A stretch of DNA of 36,634 bases from Chlorobiota bacterium. GTDB taxonomy: Bacteria > Bacteroidota > Bacteroidia > Bacteroidales > Marinilabiliaceae. The translations under genes were made by a program, and so were the position numbers. This document shows positions 8,631-15,534 of this stretch, piece after piece. The notes under the pieces were generated by a model. The model made no database searches. It was not told the DNA's origin and was given only the letters and a program-made list of their open reading frames with translations. Each line of letters opens with the position of its first letter. The stretch's first letter is position 1. The stretch lies in the NCBI GenBank assembly GCA_013153405.1, contig JAADEM010000123.1, positions 1-36,634 on the forward strand, in the 5' to 3' direction.

Positions 8631-9368
8631 ATGAAAAGTGTAAAATTAATTAGTGTAGCCCTTTTGATGGGCATGCCGGTATTCGGACAGGTAATAAACG
8701 AAGGTTTTGAGTCCGGGAATTTACAGGGGTGGCAGATAAACAGTATTAATTGCGGAGTTGTTTCATCTGATGAGGTATCATCGAATACCGGTTCTTTCTG
8801 CGGGTATATCTGTGAAAACGGAGGTGCGTTTGAACAGAAAATAAGTGTTGTTGAAGATGCAGAGTATACACTACTGTTTTTTGCAAAAAACAGTAGTGTG
8901 TTAAATAGTGATATTAAGCTTCAGATATTTGATGTGAGTCATTCTGATAATCTTATAGAAGAGAAAGATGTTTTATCGAATGATTACTGGACTGAAAACA
9001 GATTGTCTGTTGAAATACCGTCGGGTACCAGTCTTCTTCGGTTAAAGTGGCTGAAAGGTGCTGATGATAATATGTTTTATCTGGATGATGTGGCGTTTGG
9101 TGTCAACACTGATGTGCTTACCGGTAGTACGAAAGGCAGAATATCACTGTTTCCGAATCCTACTGCCGGAAATTTCCGAATCAAGTCTCCTGAACCGGTA
9201 AAAAAATGCAGTTTATTTTCCTTGAAAGGAGAAAAAATAAAAGAGGCAGATGTCCCTGAAGAGAAAAATGTATTTGTTAATTTCTCAGATGTCAGCCCGG
9301 GAGTGTATTTGCTTAAAATCGGTACAGCACATAATGTCAGTATTGTCAAGTTGAATATAGTAAGGTAA
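8631..9368 (+). CDS. T9SS-exported CBM-like beta-sandwich protein without catalytic domain
   Basis: The 245-residue product starts with a signal peptide (MKSVKLISVALLMGMPVFGQ). Residues about 21-158 form a jelly-roll-like domain of the CBM4/9 kind, opening VINEGFESGNLQGWQI and closing with DNMFYLDDVAFG, a pattern common in carbohydrate-binding modules. Residues about 170-245 are a type A T9SS sorting domain: SLFPNPTAGNFRI, a GVYLLKI strand and the final KLNIVR. No enzyme domain is present. The gene lies 5 bases after GH92 and is the last of the PUL operon in this window. The product is probably a secreted or surface-held glycan-binding protein. The domain calls are by pattern only; the T9SS tail is the surest part. 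Confidence 0.8.
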   Translation: MKSVKLISVALLMGMPVFGQVINEGFESGNLQGWQINSINCGVVSSDEVSSNTGSFCGYICENGGAFEQKISVVEDAEYTLLFFAKNSSVLNSDIKLQIFDVSHSDNLIEEKDVLSNDYWTENRLSVEIPSGTSLLRLKWLKGADDNMFYLDDVAFGVNTDVLTGSTKGRISLFPNPTAGNFRIKSPEPVKKCSLFSLKGEKIKEADVPEEKNVFVNFSDVSPGVYLLKIGTAHNVSIVKLNIVR

Positions 9369-9408
9369 ATGTCAGTTAACAAACTGAAATGCCTGTCATA
9401 GCTTACGA

Positions 9409-9751
9409 GAGGATGTTCAAAAAGAAAACATTATAGTCATTGCGAGAAGAAACGATGAAACCTGCCTGACCAGCGCAGTCGGGTCTACCTGGCGGTCAGA
9501 CAGGCAGGCTTCACTTCGTTTTCAATGACGGAATTGCTTAAAGCATAGATTGTCAATAAGACTTATACGTCATTGCGAACTCCGTTTTATGGGGTGAAGC
9601 AATCTCAGAACGGTCGAGATCGCCTGCCCGAACAGGTCAGGCGGGCTTCTTCGCTCGCGCTCATCGCGATGACGCCGGTATTCCGTCATTTCCTCATTAT
9701 GCCTCAAAAATTTGGATGAATTCTCGGAATGACGACTTTTTGGACATCCTC
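9409..9751. mobile_element. composite inverted-repeat (MITE-like) element, family copy A
   Basis: The ends are GAGGATGTTCAAAAAG (9409-9424) and CTTTTTGGACATCCTC (9736-9751), inverted repeats with one mismatch. Inside are two further palindromic units that begin with GTCATTGCGA. One spans 9436-9529 and includes CCTGCCTGACC facing GGTCAGACAGGCAGG. The other spans 9569-9673 and ends TCGCGATGAC. No coding frame is credible. The element fills most of the 9369-9878 gap between the PUL and the convergent regulator gene, where it could also terminate transcription from either side. Its ends match those of the element at 27646-27786. Confidence 0.75.
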
Positions 9752-9878
9752 ATATATTTATTGTTAACAATTTTGCTGGTGATCCGGTATTGAAGTAGAA
9801 ATAAATCATCTGCTGTTTTTGCTTTAATTTATTTTGGAAATATACGCAGAGGTTGTTTGTTAAAAGAAAAGATAGATC

Positions 9879-12437
9879 TTAAAATATATCTTTTATTGTT
9901 TTTTGAGCTTCTCCGTTTTTTAAATCAGAAAAAGTATATTTATAGTTGTCGTTATATACTTTGTGATATTCTATAATATACTCGTTAAAACGTTTTCTTG
10001 CTTCTTTTTCCATGTTTAGTTTAAAATAGGATGCAAGTTCATAATGTAATGAGATCTCATTCAGTGCATCCATATAATAAATGATCTTTGACAGCAGTAT
10101 TACGTTTAAATAATCTTTGTTTTTATAAAAATTATTCAAATGTATCAGTATGTTATTAAAAGCCTCATCTTCAATAGAGTTCTTGAATGAGTCAAAATAG
10201 TAGAAGTCGGTGAATGACAGGAATTTTCCTTTAGAAACGATTTCTGTAATTCGTTTAATGTTTTCCTCTTTTGAAATGTCGGTTATAAGTTTTTCAAATT
10301 CTAAATAGTCAGAATAAAAGTTGTCGGATAACTTCAGCATATATTTGTTGTTTTCATAGCGAAGCTCCACTCCGTCAATGTCGATAAGGATCTTTCGAAG
10401 TTTATTTAAGGTTACACCTTTAATGTTTTTCACTCTGTTTGGTGTTTTATCCGGCCACAAAACCTGACAAACTTCTTTCGAAGTTATGCCTCCCTCTACA
10501 GTGTTGAAAAATAAGGTTAAAAACATTTGTTTTAGTTTGGGACTGAAGCGGTACGAAATTTCATTTCCGTTGTTATCGTAAACAATAAAATCACCAAACA
10601 GGTACATTGCATTTTTCTTTTGTCTGTTATGCTGTTGGTCTGAAAGGGTAAGAGGTGTTTTGGAACCGTTGTGTTTTATCTTCGGATGTTTTGTTTTTAA
10701 TTTTACGATTATAAATAATGAAACTAAAAATATTAAGATTATCGATAAATATTTTAATGTATTAATTTCACTGTTGTTATCATTTTCGGTAAAAAAATCT
10801 TCAGTTGAAGAGGGGGGGAACAAAATCGAATAAAATTTCATTCTTGATGAGCCGTCTAAATGAAATTCCTGAGTTACTAAAAATAACTGTTCTGAGCTTT
10901 TGTCTAAATAAAGGTTGGCATTTGTTCGGATTCTTTCCGATACCATTAAAACCGAATCACCAAGTATTTTATAATTCCCGTCATTTATGTCAAATTTATA
11001 AAGTTTTAAATAGGTGTTTGATTTATATTCAGGATATCTTATGGTGTAAAAAAAGCCCGAATCTTCCGGAAGAATCATATTTCGAACCGAAACAAATGAT
11101 TTGCCGTCATTGTTCTCCCACAGTTTCGTTATTGTGCTGTCTTTGAGATTAACCGAATAGCAGTCGTGATAATATATTTTCCCTACATTTTGATCGCCTA
11201 AAGGATTACCGACACCTCCATAAATTAATAATTCATTACTGTTTTTTGTTGCCATACCTGAGAAAAATCTTGCTGGTATATTGTCGCCGGCAAAATTCAG
11301 TTTCTCCCACTTCGAAGTACTTGTGTCAGTTAAAACTATTTTGTAAAATTCGTTGGAATACCTGCGGTTTCCGTATCCTCCGAAAATAAGCAGTTCGTTA
11401 GTTTTTTTGTTAAAATAGCTATCGTGATGATGTTTCTGCATGTCAAGCTGATCATAGGAATGAACCCTCCATTTCAGATCGTTAAGATCAATGCTGGCAA
11501 TTGTCGGTTCTCCGGGTTTTACGTCATTAACTTCGTAAACATACATCCGGTTATTTTTTTCGTTTATGATACCCATGCCAATTCTCAGCCTTACAGGTGA
11601 TTTTTGTTTTAATGGTTGCTTAATGGTTTTGTTTTGGGTTATGTTGTAAAAATAAATTGAGTCGGTATTTATTATCACAAATCTGTGTTTGTTTTCATCG
11701 AAGCAAATGGCCGAAACTTCATTGGAGTACAGCGTTTGTTCCAGATGCCAGTGGTAATGTTGGTTTATAAGCCATATTGGATTTTCAACATAGCCCCAGG
11801 GTTTACCGTTGATGTCGTGCACAATATTGCCTGTATTTTCATTAAAATTGAAAAGCAGTTTCTTATTTTTCCCTGTTATTCTTAAATTCCGTATTGCCAT
11901 CTTTGGCAAATCAATATAACTTTCATGTTTGCCAAAAAATATTTGTGGCCTTATACGGTTATTTAATATGAGTTTTTTTACTCCGAATGAGTTATTATTG
12001 ATAGTGACAAATATTGAATCTTTATTCGTGTCAAATGTTATAATTATTTTTTGCCACTTCCCTTTCCCCCAAAGGGTTTTGTTAATGGGAATATTTAACA
12101 ATATCTCTTTACTTTTTGTGCTTAGGTTAAAATAACTGAGACTGTCATTGTCGCTGTAATATGCTAAATTGTAGGAAATGTCATTCTCTTCATCTTTAAT
12201 GTAAACTACATAGCCGTATGAGTCGGGATCTAAAACAGACAGGTCGAAACTGACCGACAGGTAATTTTTAAACTCCGGTGTTTGATTTGCGAATACAGTA
12301 TAAGCCGTTCTTTCTTTTATAAGTTTTTTGCTGGAAAAAAACTGCAGCCCCTGAGAATTGCTGCCGAGGTTAAAAAATAATATGAAAAACAGCAGTATAC
12401 TGTAACGTATTTTAATCTTGAAGTAAAAAAATATCAT
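9879..12437 (-). CDS. membrane-spanning regulator: LamG/kelch-like sensor fused to SARP-type wHTH-BTAD
   Basis: The product has 852 residues. A signal or first membrane helix is at about 8-27. Residues 55-215 look like a LamG/concanavalin-like sandwich (WQKIIITFDTNKDSIFVTINN, NLRITG, LLFNFNENTGNIVHDING). Residues 230-540 carry kelch-like blades (LLIFGGYGNRRYSNEFYKI, LLIYGGVGNP). A transmembrane helix lies at about 558-579 (YLSIILIFLVSLFIIVKL). The cytoplasmic part begins at about 609 with a winged helix (YLFGDFIVYDNNGNEI, then SKEVCQVLWPDKTPNRVKNIKGVTLNKLRKIL), followed to the end by a BTAD-like helical repeat domain. wHTH plus BTAD is the SARP activator architecture. The gene faces the PUL from its 3' side, so a role as its glycan-responsive activator is inferred. 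No kinase or receiver domain is seen. Confidence 0.82.
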   Translation of the reverse strand: MIFFYFKIKIRYSILLFFILFFNLGSNSQGLQFFSSKKLIKERTAYTVFANQTPEFKNYLSVSFDLSVLDPDSYGYVVYIKDEENDISYNLAYYSDNDSLSYFNLSTKSKEILLNIPINKTLWGKGKWQKIIITFDTNKDSIFVTINNNSFGVKKLILNNRIRPQIFFGKHESYIDLPKMAIRNLRITGKNKKLLFNFNENTGNIVHDINGKPWGYVENPIWLINQHYHWHLEQTLYSNEVSAICFDENKHRFVIINTDSIYFYNITQNKTIKQPLKQKSPVRLRIGMGIINEKNNRMYVYEVNDVKPGEPTIASIDLNDLKWRVHSYDQLDMQKHHHDSYFNKKTNELLIFGGYGNRRYSNEFYKIVLTDTSTSKWEKLNFAGDNIPARFFSGMATKNSNELLIYGGVGNPLGDQNVGKIYYHDCYSVNLKDSTITKLWENNDGKSFVSVRNMILPEDSGFFYTIRYPEYKSNTYLKLYKFDINDGNYKILGDSVLMVSERIRTNANLYLDKSSEQLFLVTQEFHLDGSSRMKFYSILFPPSSTEDFFTENDNNSEINTLKYLSIILIFLVSLFIIVKLKTKHPKIKHNGSKTPLTLSDQQHNRQKKNAMYLFGDFIVYDNNGNEISYRFSPKLKQMFLTLFFNTVEGGITSKEVCQVLWPDKTPNRVKNIKGVTLNKLRKILIDIDGVELRYENNKYMLKLSDNFYSDYLEFEKLITDISKEENIKRITEIVSKGKFLSFTDFYYFDSFKNSIEDEAFNNILIHLNNFYKNKDYLNVILLSKIIYYMDALNEISLHYELASYFKLNMEKEARKRFNEYIIEYHKVYNDNYKYTFSDLKNGEAQKTIKDIF

Positions 12438-12510
12438 TACCTTTTTTTTATAATTAACTACTTCAAATAAAATAAATCAATAACAACCCTTTTGTTTTTT
12501 ATTAAACTCA

Positions 12511-12518
12511 CAAATATA
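12511..12518 (-). promoter_or_regulatory. probable -7 box of the regulator gene
   Basis: On the minus strand this reads TATATTTG, matching the Bacteroidota -7 consensus TAnnTTTG, about 70 bases upstream of the regulator's start codon. I do not see a convincing TTTG -33 box at the usual 19-22 base spacing, so the call is tentative. Confidence 0.35.
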
Positions 12519-12724
12519 ACAAAAATTAACAATTGTGGGTTCCTGCTATGATTCAGTGTTGTTTATATTTTATGATTAATATTTATAGTGAATAATAAGA
12601 TGTGTGGCAGATTGAACAATTGGTTTAGCGAATGCTGGTTCTATCTGTGGTATTGGTGTTTCCCCTGTAACAGACACTGTTTTCAGATCGCATTATCAAT
12701 CTTTTCCGGAAATCAATAATGATT

Positions 12725-12797
12725 AAGAGGTTGTCAGGGAAATGGGATATCCGGGTTTAATTTTCGGAATGATAACTTTCCTGACAACCTCTTTAAA
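12725..12797. repeat. short inverted-repeat element, diverged family copy C
   Basis: The arms AAGAGGTTGTCAGG (12725-12738) and CCTGACAACCTCTT (near 12780-12793) are perfect inverted repeats around a loop of about 40 bases. Just inside the right arm is CGGAATGATAACTTT, which parallels CGGAATGACGACTTT at the same place in the elements at 9409-9751 and 27646-27786. It lies downstream of the M20 peptidase stop on its coding strand, so it may also serve as a transcript-end hairpin. Confidence 0.6.
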
Positions 12798-12823
12798 TAT
12801 TAATATTATCTGTTACAAATTAT

Positions 12824-14185
12824 TTATTCTGCAAAATACTTATAGAAATATGGTATTGTTTCTATTCCGTTGAAGAACTGTTCGAGCGGATAATTCTCAT
12901 TTGGTGAGTGTATCGCATCCGATTCCAGACCAAAGCCCATAAGAATTGATTTTGTGCCTAATATCTGCTCAAATGATGAAATTATGGGAATAGAACCTCC
13001 GCTGCGGACGGGAACCGGACGTTTGTTGTATACCTTTTCAAATGCTTTCTCTGCTGCTTTGTATGCGTCAAGGTCGATAGGACAAACATATCCCTGGCCT
13101 CCGTGCAGTGATTCAACTTTAACTGTCACATATTCCGGAGCTATTGATTCAAAATGTTTTTTGAATAATTCGGCTATTTTGTGATGATCCTGATTTGGAA
13201 CAAGACGACATGATATTTTTGCATAGGCTTTTGACGGAAGAACCGTTTTTGCACCTTCTCCGGTATAGCCGCCCCAAATGCCGCATACATCAAACGAAGG
13301 GCGTATTCCTGTTCTTTCAATCGTTGAGTACCCTTTTTCTCCGAACAATGCTTTTACTCCGATTGCTTTTTTATATTCTTCCTCGTCAAACGGTGCCTGA
13401 GCCATTAGTTCACGTTCTTCCTGTGATACTTCAAGAACATCATCGTAAAAGCCGGGAATAGTAATGTGGCCGTCGTCATCAACCATTTCGCTTATCATTT
13501 TTGCCAGAACATTTATGGGATTGGCTACGGCTCCGCCAAACAGCCCGGAATGAAGATCGCGGTTGGGGCCTGTTACTTCTACCTGCCAGTATGCAAGGCC
13601 TCGTAATCCGGTTGTTATAGCTGGAGTCTGAGGATCAATCATGCCGGTGTCGGAAACAAGGATGATGTCCGATTTAAGCAGGTCTTTATGTTCTTCACAG
13701 AATTTCGGCAGGCTGGGAGAACCAATCTCTTCTTCTCCTTCGATAAGAAATTTTACATTAACATCCAGCTGATTTGTTTTCACAAGGTATTCAAAAGCTT
13801 TTGCGTGCATAAAGCCCTGGCCTTTGTCATCGTCGGCACCACGTGCCCATATTTTTCCGTCTTTAATTACCGGCTCAAACGGTTCGGTATCCCACTTGTC
13901 AATCGGATCAACCGGCATAACGTCCATATGGGCATACACCAGTACTGTTTTTTTCGACGGGTCTATTATTTTTTCCCCGTATGTTACGGGATTGCCCTCT
14001 GTTTCATAAACTTCGGCCTTGTCGGCTCCTGCATCAAGCAGGATTTTCTTCCATTGTTCCGCAGCTTTGTACATGTCTGGTTTATGGTCGGCGATAGAAC
14101 TGATTGAAGGAATACGAATAAGTTCAAATAGTTCGTTAAGAAAACGTTCCTTGTTTTCTTCAATGTATTGTTTAAGATCTTCCAT
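12824..14185 (-). CDS. M20-family dipeptidase (metallopeptidase)
   Basis: The 453-residue product matches M20 di/tripeptidases of the PRK08201/CNDP-like type. Visible zinc-site motifs are VYAHMDVMPVD (His86, Asp88), WARGADDDKGQ (bridging Asp near 119), EGEEEIGS (catalytic and metal Glu near 153-154), and the lid-domain sequence DLHSGLFGGAVANP. A SGGSIPI segment and a near-terminal HSPNENY (metal His) complete the set. No signal peptide is present, so it should be cytosolic, hydrolysing dipeptides or small peptides. It is transcribed alone: the next upstream gene (HNH) has its own terminator at 14261-14279. All key residues are present and the length is standard. Confidence 0.92.
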   Translation of the reverse strand: MEDLKQYIEENKERFLNELFELIRIPSISSIADHKPDMYKAAEQWKKILLDAGADKAEVYETEGNPVTYGEKIIDPSKKTVLVYAHMDVMPVDPIDKWDTEPFEPVIKDGKIWARGADDDKGQGFMHAKAFEYLVKTNQLDVNVKFLIEGEEEIGSPSLPKFCEEHKDLLKSDIILVSDTGMIDPQTPAITTGLRGLAYWQVEVTGPNRDLHSGLFGGAVANPINVLAKMISEMVDDDGHITIPGFYDDVLEVSQEERELMAQAPFDEEEYKKAIGVKALFGEKGYSTIERTGIRPSFDVCGIWGGYTGEGAKTVLPSKAYAKISCRLVPNQDHHKIAELFKKHFESIAPEYVTVKVESLHGGQGYVCPIDLDAYKAAEKAFEKVYNKRPVPVRSGGSIPIISSFEQILGTKSILMGFGLESDAIHSPNENYPLEQFFNGIETIPYFYKYFAE

Positions 14186-14260
14186 GATTAAATATTTTAA
14201 TTTTGATAGAAAAATAAGGAACTTAACCGTAAAAACAAACTATATGACTTAAATAAAAAA

Positions 14261-14279
14261 GCGGGCCGAAAAGGCCCGC
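14261..14279 (-). terminator. Rho-independent terminator of the HNH gene
   Basis: A perfect 7-bp G+C-rich stem, GCGGGCC and GGCCCGC around a 5-base loop, is followed on the minus strand by TTTTTTATTT. It lies 30 bases past the stop of the HNH gene transcribed from the right, with the M20 gene beginning just beyond it. Confidence 0.88.
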
Positions 14280-14309
14280 TTCTTAAAACATATTGTTTTG
14301 AAAGCCGGT

Positions 14310-14882
14310 TTATACGTCGGTGGCTGGTTCTACTTCTGCCCAGTTTTCATTTCTGGCAATTCTGGAAACCTGCATTTCACTAACAGCAAACAGCTTTGCT
14401 ACAACATTTTGTTTTACACCTTTTTTTAACAGGCCTTTAAGTACACTAACGTCTTCTGGAGAAAGTTTTGAGCTGGTTACAACTTTGCCTGCTTTTCGGC
14501 GGGCTTCCTGAAGAACTTTGTGCATTCGTTTATAACTCTCCTCTTTAGTTACCCATTTAAGGTTACTAATGTGGTTGTTGGTCTTGTTCCAGTCAAGGTG
14601 TATTACGACTGATTGCTCGGGATGATCTTTGGGGATAAACATCTCGGCTGCAAGCTTATGTACAAGAAAAGATTTTTTTTTGCCATTCACTCTGAGGCTG
14701 ACATTGTAAAAACCTTTTATAACCCCGGGCTTTATAATTCTTCCGTTTTCCCGGTCGTAACAAAAGCTTTTGACCCTTCCGTAATTGCTCACCTGATATC
14801 GTTTGTCGGTATACGGAATGTCTCTCCATTCTTCGTCATTAAGCTTACGAAGTCTTCGTTCTTTTTCAGTGGTTGTTTTCAT
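14310..14882 (-). CDS. NUMOD4 - HNH endonuclease - HTH protein
   Basis: The 190-residue product opens with a NUMOD4 DNA-binding motif (EEWRDIPYTDKRYQVSNYGRVKS, about 17-39). It continues with an HNH_3-type nuclease core (FLVHKLAAEMFIPKDH, then VVIHLDWNKTNNHISNLKWVT with His95), and ends with a helix-turn-helix (KLSPEDVSVLKGLLKKGVKQNVVAKLFAVSEMQVSRIAR). This order is typical of phage and intron homing endonucleases. In many relatives the core reads NHIDGNKTNN; here the Asn before His is Ile and the Gly is Trp. There is no phage or intron sequence around it; it has its own promoter and terminator, so it is a free-standing unit that may be domesticated or a solitary selfish gene. Activity is uncertain. 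Confidence 0.85.
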   Translation of the reverse strand: MKTTTEKERRLRKLNDEEWRDIPYTDKRYQVSNYGRVKSFCYDRENGRIIKPGVIKGFYNVSLRVNGKKKSFLVHKLAAEMFIPKDHPEQSVVIHLDWNKTNNHISNLKWVTKEESYKRMHKVLQEARRKAGKVVTSSKLSPEDVSVLKGLLKKGVKQNVVAKLFAVSEMQVSRIARNENWAEVEPATDV

Positions 14883-14949
14883 AAGGATTGGGTATTCTAA
14901 CGATTAAAATGCATTGTGTATAAGGGCATTTATCTTATTGGGTTTGAAA

Positions 14950-14982
14950 CAAAAGTAGGAAAATAGTTTTCGGATAACAAAA
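14950..14982 (-). promoter_or_regulatory. Bacteroidota-type promoter of the HNH gene
   Basis: On the minus strand a TTTTG -33 element (14978-14982) is followed after 20 bases by TACTTTTG (14950-14957), an exact TAnnTTTG -7 box. Both the sequence and the spacing are canonical. The expected leader is about 60 bases. Confidence 0.7.
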
Positions 14983-15093
14983 TAAGAAAGGTATGTACGG
15001 CTGTTAAAAAACGTTAACTAATTTTATAGAAAAGTATAAAAAAATAAAATTATTTGTTTTTATTTCAGGTAAAAATGTTTTAAATCATTAGTA

Positions 15094-15127
15094 TTTGGGG
15101 AGTATAAGTATCTAATTTTTATCTTTG
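15094..15127 (+). promoter_or_regulatory. Bacteroidota-type promoter of the GroES-like gene
   Basis: TTTG at 15094-15097 and TATCTTTG at 15120-15127 match the -33 and -7 boxes, with 22 bases between them, slightly longer than usual. The start codon at 15146 would have a leader of only about 12-15 bases. Confidence 0.6.
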
Positions 15128-15145
15128 TAGTAAAAACAATCGTGT

Positions 15146-15532
15146 ATGTTTTTAGGTATTGATAAAGAGGATTTAGATAAGTTTATACTTATAGGAGACA
15201 GGGTTTTAATAAAACCGAAAACTCCGGAATCAAAAACCAAGAGCGGGTTGCTGTTACCTCCTACGGTTCAGCAAAAAGAGAAGATTCATAGTGGATATAT
15301 TATAAAAACAGGTCCGGGATATCCGATTCCGGCTATTGTTGATGTGGAGGAACCCTGGCATTCAAAAGATGAACAGGTGAAATATGTTCCGCTGCAGCCC
15401 AAGACCGGAGACCTGGCTATATATCTTCAAAACAGTGGTTATGAGATTGAATATAAGAATGAAAAATACATTATTATTTCTCAGTCGGCAATTTTAATGC
15501 TTATACGTGATCCGGGATTGTTTGATGATTAA
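15146..15532 (+). CDS. divergent GroES/Cpn10-like protein, not paired with GroEL
   Basis: The 128-residue product has a Cpn10-like core: FILIGDRVLIKPKTPESKTKSGLLLPPTVQQKEKIHSGYIIKTGPG at about residues 13-58 parallels the GroES opening (PLxDRVLVKPxxxExKTxGGIxLP) and mobile loop. The ending (GDLAIYLQNSGYEIEYKNEKYIIISQSAILMLI) parallels the GroES C-terminal strands around the Y/E-YLIMxExDILAI block. It is about 30 residues longer than GroES, with an insert at 60-80 and an N-terminal extension. No groEL gene is adjacent. It stands alone with its own promoter and ends 2 bases from the convergent ClC gene. Whether it works with chaperonin is unknown. Confidence 0.75.
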   Translation: MFLGIDKEDLDKFILIGDRVLIKPKTPESKTKSGLLLPPTVQQKEKIHSGYIIKTGPGYPIPAIVDVEEPWHSKDEQVKYVPLQPKTGDLAIYLQNSGYEIEYKNEKYIIISQSAILMLIRDPGLFDD

Positions 15533-15534
15533 TA

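Larger units (their letters stand above)
12438..12823. other. intergenic region, no gene
   Basis: This 386-base gap separates the start of the regulator gene from the end of the M20 peptidase gene, both on the minus strand. It holds a probable -7 box for the regulator (12511-12518) and the inverted-repeat element at 12725-12797. I see no open frame or RNA gene in the rest. Confidence 0.6.

Noticed and set aside
9436..9673. Possible CRISPR-like or tandem repeats
   Set aside because: The repeated GTCATTGCGA units are arms of palindromes, not evenly spaced direct repeats with unique spacers, and there are no cas genes.
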